Part shown: piece after piece, positions 10,375 through 21,065 of the stretch
Numbering within the stretch: the first letter of the stretch is position 1
Layout: each line of letters begins with the position of its first letter
NCBI GenBank assembly: GCA_963575645.1
Contig: OY754467.1
Coordinates: 54,097,108-54,161,107 of the forward strand
DNA from: Xanthostigma xanthostigma
Taxonomy: Eukaryota; Arthropoda; Insecta; Raphidioptera; Raphidiidae
Direction of reading: 5' to 3'
DNA length: 64,000 nt
Translations under genes and position numbers: made by a program
The notes under the pieces: generated by a model
Told to the model about the DNA's origin: nothing
Database searches by the model: none
What the model saw: only the letters and a program-made list of their open reading frames with translations

Positions 10375-10440
10375 TGTCCGATTTCGGACATTGCCCGATG
10401 TGGCTCGGGCATTGTCGATATTGACCGGTCAATGTCGACA
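10375..10440. repeat. cluster of three short hairpins
   Basis: Three perfect inverted repeats follow one another in 66 bases: TGTCCGA-TT-TCGGACA (10375-10390), TGCCCGA-TGTGGC-TCGGGCA (10392-10411) and ATTGACCGGTCAAT (10420-10433). The first two stems share the shape T-G-n-C-C-G-A. The cluster is GC-rich against an AT-rich background. Function unknown. Confidence 0.6.
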
Positions 10441-10702
10441 TTCCGCAGATTCCGGACATTGACCGTAACATATAGACTCTGTAGTTGTTTCATCAATACG
10501 TATGTAACACTATACAAAGGGTCTCTTTTTTGAATTTTTGTCTGATGCATCGCCATTACACGAAATCTGCTGTACCGATTTTGATGAAACTTATAATATA
10601 TTTGAAAAAAAAAATTAAATTAAAAAAAAAAATAAAAATATGATTATATATAAATATCAAGTGGAAATAAAATGGAGTAGAAAAAAAAAATTTCCAATGA
10701 TG

Positions 10703-10780
10703 CTGGCGGGAATCGAGCCCGAGATCCTGTTATTAGTTATTACAAGTCTAACGTCGTAACCACTCGTCCACGGGCACATT
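10703..10780 (-). tRNA. tRNA-like relic
   Basis: On the minus strand, GTGGACGAGTGGTTACGACG is followed 30-40 bases later by GGGCTCGATTCCCGCC, like the box A and box B regions of a Ser/Leu-type tRNA. No consistent acceptor stem forms. It is probably the head of an old tRNA-derived SINE or a carried tRNA fragment. Confidence 0.45.
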
Positions 10781-11500
10781 CGCAGTATAAGCTGTTATTG
10801 TGGTACAGAAGTATATATGGGTGATACGAAAAATCGGTCCTATGAAAGTCACGTGGTCACAGAACTATAAAACTTGGAAACTGGTCTCATATACACGGCG
10901 TTATATGGGAGCTAGGCAAAATCAATGTATAAGAATACGTTAGAGATACGTCGGCATTTAGCACAGAAAAGAATCTCTAACGAGATTCTTCGATACAGAC
11001 TACTATGTTTGCCCGCGTAAAATTTTGAACATTTCTGTTCTACACTATATCATTTGCACACCGCTCTTATATAAAGTTTCGATGAAGGGAAAATGATGAA
11101 ACACAATTTGGCTGGTTTTCAACAAGAAAAGTTTTCTATAAACATAAACCTGATACGTGGTTTGGCAGGTCTTCTTTTTCATTAAAATTATTAACATCAT
11201 TTGTCTTTTTATTGAGTCTTTCGAACGAATAGAATGACAATTTTAAATTACTTATAAGATGTTTGTAGTTTGCGGTCGTTATGAACCGTTAAACGAAATT
11301 AGTACTACGTTCTTTTCGTTCAAATTATGATAAAAGCTCTAATGCATCTTTCCATATGTCAAATTTTAGACTGAGAGAGAAAGAAACAAGAAATATTACA
11401 TTACCGTAATTAATTTCAACTTTAACGTAAATATTTTAACGATTGGATGAAGAAATTCTTCGTAGTATGGGATCAAAAACAAAAGCGATATTATGCTAGA
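10781..11500. other. no gene seen
   Basis: No gene was recognised. At 11501-11545 the sequence GACGTTTCGAC ... CATCTTCTGAG is a weak form of the hammerhead-like motif described in the findings. Confidence 0.45.
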
Positions 11501-11579
11501 AATTGCATCTGACGTTTCGACAAATATTTTTTTGCCATCTTCTGAGCTCAAATGCAGTTAAAAAAATGTTAATAAAACT

Positions 11580-11775
11580 TTAACTAATTATTAATTAATT
11601 TTTATATTATGAGATCAGTTGTTAAGAAGATTCAAATCCGGACCGAAAGGTTAATGTATTTTTTGTATATTTGTCTGAAAAATTGGTCGACAATTTTATT
11701 TATTGAATAGTTCTAATCAGACGTTACTCTGCAAAGATTTAAAAATAAATCTATGTTTGGATACTCGCTAACTTG
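11580..11775 (+). repeat. repeat of the GATCCAAATCCGG family
   Basis: AAGATTCAAATCCGGACCGA is followed by GTCTGAAAAATTGGTCGA, ATTTTATTTATTGAA and TCTAATCAGACGTTA. The same order occurs at 38353-38540 and 50483-50645. This copy has one arm only. No coding sequence. Confidence 0.6.
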
Positions 11776-12680
11776 GTCTGGTATTATATTTTTGATAGGA
11801 TTTTCTCGATTTAAAAAGTACCTATTACACTAGAATTTTTCAGAAAATTTTGAAACCGCATTTATTTATTTATTTTTATGACTAAACAGCTGCATGTTAC
11901 AAAATCAGACCAGGAACGAAAGCAGACAATCTCTCCAACAGTTTCAGGTGAAATGACGAAGAACCGGTAAGGAGTGAAGACGGCGCCCGAGGGCTTGCGT
12001 GCGTCCGGGCTTGGACCATCATTCGAGGCGTTTGTTTAAAACAACTAATGAAATATTTTCATTAAACAAATCTAAATAAGTATAAACTGTACGCGCTACC
12101 ATCACTGTTATTATATTAATAACTGTTATACTGTAATAATATGCATGCATTTGGTGTTGATAAAGTTGTTTTATAAAGGACTTCGCACAATCAATATTGA
12201 ATTCTTAACGAATCTTGAACTGATTTTCAAAACATTACTAGTAGTTTATAAATGTGGATTGTAATGAAATATTTTATGTGCGAATTGTGACATTATGTCG
12301 TTAACAGCCAAAAAAGCATTACGTTCGAGATACATACTGCATTTTTTGCACGTACTTCCTAAAAAATAGCTTCTTTTCACTCAAAATAAATTTACACTTT
12401 ATAATACATCTGACAGCTGTCATATTCTGTGTGTGCGATCATATTGTAAAACAGTTTAAGGACTCACCAACGCCAAAATCGAAAGTTTCAACGTGAAATA
12501 TCCAAAAAAAATAATGAATTTTTCGAGGAAAACTCAAAGAACTTTTTTTGAAGTGCTTGAAAAAATATTTTTTTTTATGGAAGCTCCAGTATCAAACTTA
12601 AGCGAGTTATGACAAAAACAAAATTGGCCCCTATTTTTTGGCGGCAAATAAATGTGGAAATCACATATTTATTTTGAATC
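11776..12680. other. no gene seen
   Basis: No gene or clear repeat was recognised. A mildly GC-rich patch (about 11930-12020) has no open frame of note. Confidence 0.45.
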
Positions 12681-12991
12681 ATATTGTAACAGAGACCCCC
12701 CAGCAGGCGACGGCAAATAATTTCGTGAGATAACAATCGGCTCGTCATTCTAACAATGACACACAGATTGTTATTGGGCAACAATCGGCTTGTTATTCTA
12801 ACAATGACACACGAATTGTTGTGGGACAACAATCGGCTTGATTGTTCAAACAATTTGATACTGTATCATTGTTTAAACACCAATCCGTTTTTGCCCCACA
12901 ACAATATGTGTGTCATTGTTAAAATGACTAGTCGATTGTTGTCTCACGAAATTCTTTGTCGTCGCCTGCTGGGAGGTCTCTGTTACAATAT
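12681..12991. mobile_element. foldback MITE with long TIRs
   Basis: The arms start ATATTGTAACAGAGACC and run about 110 bp inward, sharing CCAGCAGGCGACG, AATTTCGTGAGA and AACAATGACACAC. The right arm is the inverted copy, ending GTCTCTGTTACAATAT. Inner short repeats of AACAATCGGCTTG make the loop repetitive. The open frames on both strands are mirror images produced by the palindrome. Confidence 0.75.
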
Positions 12992-13530
12992 TTTAGGAAC
13001 ATTGTCATTTCATTAATCGTTTAGTAATAAAAAAGTATTTTTCCAAAATTCCTTTTAAAAAAGAAATAAACTAGCTTCGTATAATACCTATATAGCTTGT
13101 TAATAAAATTACAGGCATGCCATACTGTAAGTCCGTGTCAATAATAATAACACATATATAGGAGATGTGGCCGTAGCCTCAGGGATTAATACACTTCAGT
13201 GACTTTTTAATAGAGATATTTTTAACGCCTGTGTATAACCACCGTTCTTTTTTTAATTTCCGACGCTACAATGCTGAGAAACTAAAGCTACGTTCATATG
13301 ATTTCTCTTATAGCTAGTTGTACTATTTATTCTATGTTTCCTATAGAAACCTCTCTAAAAATGTAAGTACAAAAATGTTTTATATAGACAAGCTTTCATT
13401 GAAATGTACCTATTAAAAAGGAAAAAAAAAGACGGGTTGCACTCCGGGAGTGCCGGCAGGACTGAAAACTTGAATATTAACGTCTTAATTTTTTGCATTT
13501 AGAAGCATTGTTTATTTATTGGCAACACTT
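12992..13530. other. no gene seen
   Basis: AT-rich sequence with no recognised gene or repeat end. Confidence 0.4.
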
Positions 13531-13921
13531 GTAAATAAAATGGTTTGTATCATAGATTGCATTTTTATGTACGATATTTCAACGCTAGATGTCTAACGTT
13601 GTATAAAAAGTATCTGGCAATTACTATCACTCAGAGAGTCTCACCCAGTTCTTACTTTTCCTGACGCGAGTTTAACATTTTTTACCCATTACAAAAAAAG
13701 GATGTACAACGCCGCTAAAGAAGTTTTGTAAATAAAATGGTTTGTATCATAGATTGCATTTTTATGTACGACATTTCAACGCTAGATGTCTAACGTTGTA
13801 TAAAAAGTATCTGGCAATTACTATCACTTAAAGAGTTTCACCCAGTTCTTACTTTTCCTGACGCGAGTTTAACATTTTTTACCCATTACAAAAAAAGTGT
13901 ACAACACCGCTAAAGAAGTTT
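13531..13921. repeat. tandem duplication, 197-bp unit, two copies
   Basis: Two adjacent copies (13531-13727 and 13728-13921) start GTAAATAAAATGGTTTG and share AACGCTAGATGTCTAACG and CTGACGCGAGTTTAACA. They differ at only a handful of sites, so the duplication is recent. No reading frame runs through both units. Confidence 0.85.
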
Positions 13922-14577
13922 TCACTTCAAAATTTTTAATAATCTTGGGTTGTGACTTAAAAGATCATAGCTTTTACAACCCTCGCTTTTATAATCATAT
14001 GAAGTTAAGTTTATAAAAATGATTTTTTTTCTTTTTAGTATACATTTCAAGAAAAGCTTGCCTTTAAAAATAGTATTTCTTAGTCTTTGAAAACTTTTAC
14101 TGTTAAAACATTAATTACTTGATTATTTAATTCTAAAAACATTAATGATGTCACCTAGCTTATCGTATTCCACTTGCCAAAATATTTCAATTGATAGCCA
14201 TAGAAAAATGTAATCCCGCCATCTTGGTGCGTCCGCCATATTGAATTTATCCACACTCACCGGACTTATACGCGTGTGCAAAATTTCAAAGCTCTATAGC
14301 TTAATTAATCTAGTCGAAATTTTGATTGCAAAATTTGACCCAAACTGACTGATTGGCAAACATGACAAGTTAAAAAAAAATCTTGTAAAAACATACGAGA
14401 TAATATAATCTAAAATCTTAACAGTTTATTTTCTCTGCCCATTCGATTGAATAGTTCAACGTGTTCCGACATATCGATAGAGGCGAATTATTCGTATTAT
14501 TTTTGTAGTAATGTAAGACCCTATGTATCCACGCTTACCTACGTTCAAGTTTTCCAATCATCCGGCAATTTTTCTTA
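13922..14577. other. no gene seen
   Basis: Degenerate repeat matter. The stretch around 13973-14090 (CTTTTACAACCCTCGCTTTT) resembles 21590-21700 in the same orientation, so both come from one dispersed family. No gene. Confidence 0.4.
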
Positions 14578-15197
14578 ACATATTTTACCATTCCAACCCA
14601 CAAGTGGGGAATGTAACTAGTTTAGGTCGAAAATCACTTTTCAAGAATTTTACAATATCTTTCCGTTTTGAGGTCCCCTGAATCCAAAAAACATATTTTT
14701 GAAAAATCTCTGTGCGTCTGTTTGTCTGTGAACACGATACAGGTCAAACGGATGAACGGATTGAAACCAAATTTTGGGAGGATGTTTGGTATGCAAATAT
14801 GAAGAGCCCTATTGTTTTTGGGGAAAGTCGGCGCATGCGCAGAAGATATATATGCTAAAAAGGTGTTTTTTATATAATAATGGTATACTTTTCATAACGG
14901 ATTATTATTCTATTTATTTTTTCAAGAACGTTTTGTTGAAAAATTTTTTTCCTAAACTTTATAGTTTCGGAAATATTTTGAAAATAAAAAAAAATCAATC
15001 GCTCTTTTGTTTTATGGATCTGTCAGAAATAAACAGTTCGGCATGCTTTGATTAATGTTTACATGACGTGGAATATTATTATGTAGGTAACCATGGCAAC
15101 GAATAGTTAATATCATATTGAATACTAGCGATTACCCGCGTCACCTCACACGATATCAAAAATTTTATTTTCTTTATTATATAATCAAATGTCAACA

Positions 15198-15771
15198 TTT
15201 TGACGTGATAACGTCTTATAAATTGATGAATCACCAATCTTATAAATTGATGAAACACCGGCTGCATGCACGAAAAAGTGTAACGTTCCTAACGTTCCGC
15301 CTGACCCTGTGCGTGCTTTTCTCGAAAACGGCCCTAACTATTTGGATGAAATTTACTGAAAAGGGATTTTGGGGGGCAAAAAATCGTTTTAGCTAGGTCT
15401 CATCTCTCGAAAAAATCGTTTTCATACAAATTTTATAAATCAATTTTTTGACGTATGAAAATACTTAAATATTGTAAGTAGGTTTTGGAATTTTATATAA
15501 ACAATGAAACAATTGTTTTCAAAATATTATGACAGTTAATCTTTGAGACTTAAAATAAATACGAAAGAACGAAAGCTAAAAAAAACAATTATATTATAGG
15601 TGGTGAGTAATTTTAATAAATAAAATTAACCTAAATTTGAAGCGAAATATGCAATATCATAGATTCGAATTATTATAATTATTATATAAATTTAGGTTAT
15701 GTATTACGGAATACGTTATCACGTAAAACTATTGTCCGTAAACCACTTTACAGACAACCAATTTTTTTTTT
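15198..15771 (+). mobile_element. GATA-hairpin element, copy 5 (full-length type)
   Basis: It has the left hairpin, the duplicated TTATAAATTGATGA segment, one GTAACGTTCCTAACGTTCC, the long middle and the right hairpin with ACAACCAA plus T run. It is close to copies 4 and 7 along its whole length. It inserted at ACATTTT. Confidence 0.8.
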
Positions 15772-15867
15772 GAAGTTGGAATGGTCCCGTCGCCCAATTG
15801 GCTGGAATTTTTTTCTTAAGTTGAGGTAATTCCTAAACCGCGTGACAATTATCCTAGCGTCTGCGGG

Positions 15868-16296
15868 ATGCGTTACTCAGAGTGTCGGCTTCATTCGTAT
15901 GTCTGTCTTCACGATTGCGTTGAGGTTTACCCTTCATCAGCAGGCCATATATCTATCGCAGGACATCACTGTCAGTGCAGCGGCTTTACTACGCTAGGAT
16001 ATTGTGTTTGGCGCCCGCCACCTCACAGTATACTCTCCGTTGCACGGCGAAGTGGCGAGGATCTGACGTTAAACGCGACATTAGTTTGTGGCGTCACGTG
16101 CGCGCTCTTATTCCTCGTTAGCGCCATTTTTATGTACCTACCGTCGCCCGTTCTCCTGAAGGATGAACAAGCATCCTGTAACCTCGTACAGAGACTTCGA
16201 CAAAATATGTGCCTATACAGGATATATTGGCTTCCAATGCCAAATCAACATTTTCACAGTCAACACTCAACGCTGAACCATTTTCGGCTTAATTGA
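15868..16296 (+). CDS. unrecognised open frame, 142 codons (doubtful)
   Basis: This frame lies in the only GC-richer part of the composite region and reads from ATG to a stop just before GATA-hairpin copy 6. The product has a cysteine-rich first half (residues 6-75), one hydrophobic stretch (about residues 70-92: VCGVTCALLFLVSAIFMYL) that could be a membrane segment, and a His/Asn-rich tail. I recognise no domain, no signal peptide and no splice sites. It may be chance, or host sequence captured by a transposon. Confidence 0.2.
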   Translation: MRYSECRLHSYVCLHDCVEVYPSSAGHISIAGHHCQCSGFTTLGYCVWRPPPHSILSVARRSGEDLTLNATLVCGVTCALLFLVSAIFMYLPSPVLLKDEQASCNLVQRLRQNMCLYRIYWLPMPNQHFHSQHSTLNHFRLN

Positions 16297-16299
16297 AGA

Positions 16300-16465
16300 T
16301 TTTTTGACGTGATAACGTCTTATAAATTGATGAAACACCGGCTGCATGCACGAAAAAGTGTCACGTTCCGAAATGTGTCACGTTCCGCCTGACCTTCGAG
16401 CGGAATACGTTATCACGTAAAACTATCGTCCGTAAACCGACTTTACAGACAACCAATTTTTTTTT
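16300..16465 (+). mobile_element. GATA-hairpin element, copy 6 (minimal form, 166 bp)
   Basis: The left end through GTCACGTTCCGCCTGACC joins directly to the right end starting TTCGAGCGGAATACG. Only the two hairpin-bearing ends remain, with no middle. This is the smallest copy and shows what is kept when the middle is lost. Confidence 0.8.
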
Positions 16466-16573
16466 GGATTCGGGGAACCTCAAAACTAAAAAATATTATA
16501 AAATTTTGAAAAGTTAATTTTACCTAAATTAGTACCATTGTCCACTTGTGGTGTTGGAATGGTAAAAATATTT

Positions 16574-17094
16574 TGACGAAAAAGCATCCACAAAATTCTT
16601 CGCAACGCATTTTCAATACAATATTGAATTATCCCGTCATAAACGATGCAGCAGTCTAAAAAACTACAAAACAATGTGCAGTATTTTTTTTTTTTTGAAA
16701 AAAATGTTGACATCCCTTATTTCCGAAAGGAAACGGCGATACCTTAAAAATGGCATCCGGTTGCAATTGTCTCGCAGTCTGTATAAAATAGAACCTACCT
16801 ATTCATATATGATCAGCAGGAACATCTGAGATCCTGGTAGCGCGCGCTTGCGACACGGCACGGCAGCGCGTTGGGTTCTTTTTTTTTGCGACGTCCGCAT
16901 TGCCCCGCTCCTTCTCGAGTTCGACTGAGAAGTAGAGGAACGCAAGCTGCTCTCTAACTGTGATTTACTAGGACTACATGTCCGGACTCTTGTATAAGCG
17001 GTTTGTGATATGATGTACAAGCCTTATATTATACGCTTGTTGTAACTGTAGATTTCATTTGTCGTTCCAGATTGGACTTATGGCATAATAGTTA
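16574..17094. other. no gene seen
   Basis: AT-rich, then a moderately GC-rich patch at 16830-16990 with a short minus-strand frame lacking any domain. Nothing supportable. Confidence 0.4.
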
Positions 17095-17573
17095 TTGGCG
17101 TAACTAGTAGTCTAAGTCATTCATCGCGCTGACAGGTCATGCCTTAGCCTACAAGTTACGCCCATAATTTTATTCAACAATTGCGCGTTATTCATGTTTT
17201 ATTTATTGTTATTAATGAGATGTTGTAAATATCTATTTATTTCTTTATAAAAAAAACTGTCAATACTAACAGCACCAAACAGCACGATTCAATGTTTTGG
17301 TTTGAGGTTAGCCGGTTATGAATAAACTCCATGTCGAAAACATTCGGCCTCTCAATTTTAGCCTCAATGAGTAACAACGGAGTTGTTGTTACCTACTATT
17401 TCGTTACGACTCAGAAAATAGTTACGTTTATTTTCATTACTCCACAATGGCCGAGCTATAGTAGGAATCTTCATTGAGTTATGACAAGTAATTGTCACCA
17501 GTCGGTAAATGGCTATTTAGGGTTCGGTTTTTAGGCATGATAAAACATGAATAGCGCGCATGAGTTGAATCAA
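17095..17573. repeat. two adjacent inverted-repeat elements
   Basis: A short foldback (17095-17166) has arms TGGCGTAACTAGTAGTCTAAG and its approximate inverse ending GTTACGCCCA. Next to it, TTCAACAATTGCGCGTTATT (17174) and its inverse near 17543-17573 (ATGAATAGCGCGCATGAG) bound about 400 bp. Both look like small non-autonomous TIR elements. Target duplications are not clear. Confidence 0.5.
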
Positions 17574-17719
17574 ATATATTTACGTAAGCTATAATGTTCG
17601 TTGTAAATAAACGCTAATGGAGATGGACACATGTAAAGGGTGTTTTTTTTGGAGGTTTGGTTTTGAAATTGGCAACACCGTTTCAAGTGACAGTTAATTT
17701 GACAGTTGACAGATGACTT

Positions 17720-18253
17720 GTGGTCAGTATGTTTTGCCATTTAACCATGAATAGACTGACATCAGTACAACGCTTGCAAATTGTGCAAATTTATTTTGAA
17801 AATTATGGTTCAGTTTGCCAAACTAACCGTGCGCTACGTCCATTTTACGGTCGACATAATCGTCCATCCGAGCAAGTTATTCGGAAAACCATGGATCGTT
17901 TTCGAACTACGCATACTCTAGTTGATAATACGCATCCACAAAGACGCCATGCAGTGCGCACAGAAGATGCCATTGCTGCTGTGGTGCGTAGTGTTGAGGA
18001 GGACCCGAATGAGTCGATACGCCGTCGTGCACAGCAATTGGGACTGTGCCCATCCACGTTGTGGAAGATTTTGCGAAAAGATCTTGGCTTACGAGCTTAC
18101 AATATCCAGCTTGTGCAAGAGTTAAATCCGCGTGACCATTATGCGCGCCGTACGTTCGGTGAATGGGCCGAAAACAATATTCAGCTTGATCCTCTTTTTC
18201 AACGCAAAATTTTGATCTCACACCTATGGATTACTTTCTTTGGGAATACGTGA
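17720..18253 (+). pseudogene. mariner transposase, N-terminal part
   Basis: The DNA-binding half of a mariner-like transposase. LTSVQRLQIVQIYFEN opens the first helix-turn-helix (from about residue 12), followed by RPFYGRHNRPSEQVIRKTMD and a second helix-turn-helix region around SIRRRAQQLGLCPSTLWKIL. The last recognisable family residues are FGEWAENNIQLDPLFQRKI; the first catalytic aspartate region (normally FSDEAHF) should follow but is deleted, and the reading frame shifts at the join. The Met at 17747 (MNRLTS) is the more likely original start than 17720. Confidence 0.85.
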
Positions 18254-18435
18254 AGTCACTAGTCTACGCCGATAAACCACATACGTTGGATCACTTGGAA
18301 GTCAACATTCGCCGCGCTATTGGCGATATACGGCCCCAGATGCTCGATAAAGTGATCGAAAATTGGACTTCCCGATTGCGCTTCATTCAAGCCAGCCGTG
18401 GCGTCCATATGCCCGAAATCATATTTAAACATTAA
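18211..18435 (+). pseudogene. mariner transposase, C-terminal part
   Basis: Reads FDLTPMDYFLWEYVKSLVY and ends near MPEIIFKH. The D of DLTP is the third catalytic acidic residue of mariner transposases, and DYFLW-Y-K is the adjoining signature, so the third catalytic residue survives while the first two are lost. It is out of frame with the N-terminal part because of the internal deletion. Confidence 0.85.
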
Positions 18436-18543
18436 TGGCATAAAATTATATTTTAAACAAAGCCAACAACGTGGCCAGCAACCTTATTTTTACGTGTTTT
18501 ATTTCATTTTAAACTTGTATACCTCTAAAAAAAACACCCATTA

Positions 18544-19010
18544 GATGGCAGCAGGTATATAGCTACTTAAGTTATGATTGGTTTTTATAGGACACGCGCT
18601 TTTTCCCTTCTTTTTCAGTTCCAAATCCTTTGCAAATACAAAACCTTCATAATTTGAACATTGATAAACACAACACATCGGCATTGTCAATGGTTTATTA
18701 TTTTAAATTAACTTATTTTGTAGATAGTACGATTCACAAATCAAGGTGGTTATATAGCTGGTGCCTCTAGCGGTCAAGTTTGGCAGTGCCCATCCTCATT
18801 ACCTTCATTGTCGAACGTTTATAATCTACAATTTTTTCCTTATTTATGCTGTTTATAAAGCAAAGATGGACTAGTTACTAGATTATATTTCGCAATAATA
18901 GAGCCAATTTATATATTTTCAATGGTTTTCCATAACATCGAAAAAAAAATTGACTGAATACGCAGTAAATCGATGTGATATATTTTTTCTGCCAACTCAA
19001 AGTACGTATT
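18544..19010. other. no gene seen
   Basis: No recognised gene or repeat end. Confidence 0.4.
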
Positions 19011-19013
19011 TTA

Positions 19014-19582
19014 AGCAGCTCATAGACGCTCAATATTATTGCGCAATATTTGGGTTTGTGCAATATAATTGACCGTGTGTAGACGAGATTGAAAGGTTGC
19101 GCAATATATTGTGTGATTTTCAAAATCTTGAAAATACATTGCACAAACGGGGAAATATTGTGCCGTCTGTTGTCAATATTGCGCAATATCCCGTCAGTTG
19201 ATCTCAAGTAGCGGTCGTTTCAACAAGTCGTCTCAACTACGCCTCATCGTGGGTGACAAGAAAGCCGAAAGACAATTTATTGTTGAATTTATCAAGGTGT
19301 ATCGTAGTCTTCCGGCTTTGTGGGATACGAAGTCCAAAGACTATAGTAATCGTGATAGCATGATGACTGAAGTTCTGGTGGGGACTATTTGCACATAATG
19401 TGGCTGTACCGTCTGTGCTCGCAATTGAGCAATATATTGCACAACCTTCAATATCGCCTCCATACAATACAATTTTTTGCACAAACCAAAATATTGTACA
19501 ATAATATTGACCGTCTAGGGGCCGCGGTCAAAATATTGTGCAACCCACCTTGCACAATAATATTGAGCGTCTATGGGCCGCT
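19014..19582. mobile_element. PIF/Harbinger non-autonomous element with MADF fragment
   Basis: The ends AGCAGCTCATAGACGCTCAA and (reverse complement) AGCGGCCCATAGACGCTCAA form TIRs continuing through TATTATTG-GCAA. TTA flanks both sides (19011-19013 and 19583-19585), the PIF/Harbinger target. Inside is a piece of a MADF-domain protein, the usual second protein of this superfamily. A second, older-looking right end (GACCGTCTAGGGGCCGC, near 19509-19526) lies 55 bp inside the outer one. Confidence 0.8.
19198..19398 (+). pseudogene. MADF-domain fragment (Harbinger accessory protein)
   Basis: Reads [20 protein letters not shown] then [16 protein letters not shown]. The pattern F-I-x-V-Y-x-x-x-P-x-LWD-x-x-S-x-x-Y-x-NR is the start of a MADF (Myb/SANT-like) DNA-binding domain. 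It stops after about 65 residues; a full domain is about 80-90 residues and the rest of the protein is absent. In PIF/Harbinger elements such a protein helps bring the transposase to the ends. Confidence 0.75.
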
Positions 19583-19623
19583 TTAATCATGATTAACAAA
19601 ACACTAAATACAATATAATATAA

Positions 19624-20323
19624 TCTTTATATATAAAAATTACGTGTCACTTTGTTTGTCCGCGTTTGTCCACGATGAACTCCTAAACTACTGAACTGAT
19701 TTTAAATTTGATTTGCACACTGTGTGCAATTCGACCCAACTTGAAAGATAGGATAGCTTACATTTCAATTTATAGTCGCAATATTATTTTATTGCAAATT
19801 ATTTGTCTATTCCTTGACAGTCATAATACAACCATATAAGATGGCGTACCTGTTGACTGGATTGAGTGAATATTCAATAGATGGCGCAACGAACTTAACA
19901 ACCATATAAGATCTGTTGACTGGATTGAGTGAATATTCAATAGATGGCGCAACGAACTTAACAACCATATAAGATCTGTTGACTGGATTGAGTGAATATT
20001 CAATAGATGGCGCAACGAACTTAACAACCATATATCTAGATCGAGGATGTAAAAAAACTGAATATCGTTTAAAACTGCTCGGCACGACGGCGCAGCCGGA
20101 GTGCTCGAAATAGAGCAAGTGTTTTAAAGACCAGTTATCCACGAATACTTTACGCTATTTTTTTCGAGCACGACGGCGCAGCCGGAGTGCTCGACATACA
20201 CACATATACGCCCATGTATATTTTAAAATAGCTAGCAATTAATAAAATAGATAGATAGATGTTCCAATTAAATTGTTTTATTATTTCACTTTATACGTAG
20301 CGAAGCACGTACAGGGCCGCTAG
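19624..20323 (+). mobile_element. non-autonomous Helitron, family B
   Basis: Starts A|TCTTTATATATAAAAATTAC and ends GTACAGGGCCGCTAG|T, with the Helitron TC and CTAG termini and A/T flanks. It contains three direct repeats of about 60-65 bp (19831-20034; TGGATTGAGTGAATATTCAA), two copies of CGGCGCAGCCGGAGTGCTCG and a short ATAG run. Relatives lie at 30539, 37108 (minus) and 45180. No coding capacity; the open frames here come from the repeats. Confidence 0.8.
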
Positions 20324-20572
20324 TAACACATTTTTGCGATAAATTATTTTTTTTTTGTATTTAATTGAAGATCAAATTGAGGCAGTCGATCTATTCTATT
20401 GAAGGAGACTTGTAAGTCGATGCTTATGTGGCTGACATAGAATGAGCTTTTGTGTGAAACGGTGTAATGAAAATACATCACGCTTATATCGACTAACACA
20501 TGTTCACCGCTTATTCTACATACATAGCTACACCAAAGGCGTACTAGGATCACGACTGGGACTACACATCCC

Positions 20573-21057
20573 CAGTGCCGGATTTAGACTCTTTGATGCT
20601 CTAAACATTTCTTGGTTATGGGCCCCATCTCTAATATTATGTTCAGTTTATAAAAAAAATTCAAATTGATAGGAAAAAGTTAAAAAGCATAAATTTTTAC
20701 GAAAAAAATTGAATTTTACAATCAATGCTTTCAGTGAAAATTTGGCTGTCTATAAAATCGAACCTTAGGCATTTTTATACAATTAATAGAAACAAATTTC
20801 CTAAACTTTAAAATTAAAAAAATTGAACCCTTAAATAAAAATGTTTCTTTTGTCTTCAATTTCAAAAATAAATAATTATTTATTTTTAACTTTTATACTT
20901 CTAAAGACATACCAGTATAGATCAAATTTTTGATAACATGACAAAAAGAAAAAAAATTGTTGACAGGGGATTTTTCATGAGTTGTGCTTCTTGGTGCCCC
21001 CTGAGATGTGATGCCCTAAGCAATTGCTTAATTTGCTTACAGGTTAATCCGGCACTG
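20573..21057. mobile_element. hAT MITE with 8-bp target duplication
   Basis: The TIRs are CAGTGCCGGATTTAGAC and, from the right, CAGTGCCGGATTAACC. The 8-bp direct repeat CACATCCC lies on both sides (20565-20572 and 21058-21065), the hAT hallmark. At 485 bp it encodes no transposase. Confidence 0.9.
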
Positions 21058-21065
21058 CACATCCC

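Larger units (their letters stand above)
14578..16573. mobile_element. composite region bounded by about 110-bp inverted repeats
   Basis: The left arm (14578-14694: ATTTTACCATTCCAACCCAC ... TTTTGAGGTCCCCTGAATCC) returns inverted at 16466-16573 with some divergence. Between the arms lie GATA-hairpin copies 5 and 6 and a GC-richer stretch (15780-16295). It could be one old TIR element that received inserts, or two head-to-head copies of the same repeat. The arm next to copy 6 is cut exactly at that copy's T run. Confidence 0.55.
17636..18541 (+). mobile_element. mariner-family transposon, internally deleted
   Basis: The TIRs begin AAGGGTGTTTTTTTTGGAGG on the left and ATGGGTGTTTTTTTTAGAGG on the right (reverse complement). 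TA flanks both ends (17634-17635 and 18542-18543), the Tc1/mariner target. The element encodes the two ends of a transposase but lacks most of the catalytic core. At 906 bp it falls short of the roughly 1.3 kb usual for complete mariners. It cannot make its own transposase but may still be moved by one supplied elsewhere. Confidence 0.9.

Noticed and set aside
12575-13016. Paired 92- and 86-codon frames on opposite strands
   Set aside because: They are the same sequence read from the two arms of the foldback MITE at 12681-12991.
19807-20142. Open frame encoding a threefold peptide repeat (NVYMVVKF-like), also at 45437-45747
   Set aside because: It reads through the 60-bp direct repeats of Helitron family B on the minus strand; the protein repeat is a product of the DNA repeat.
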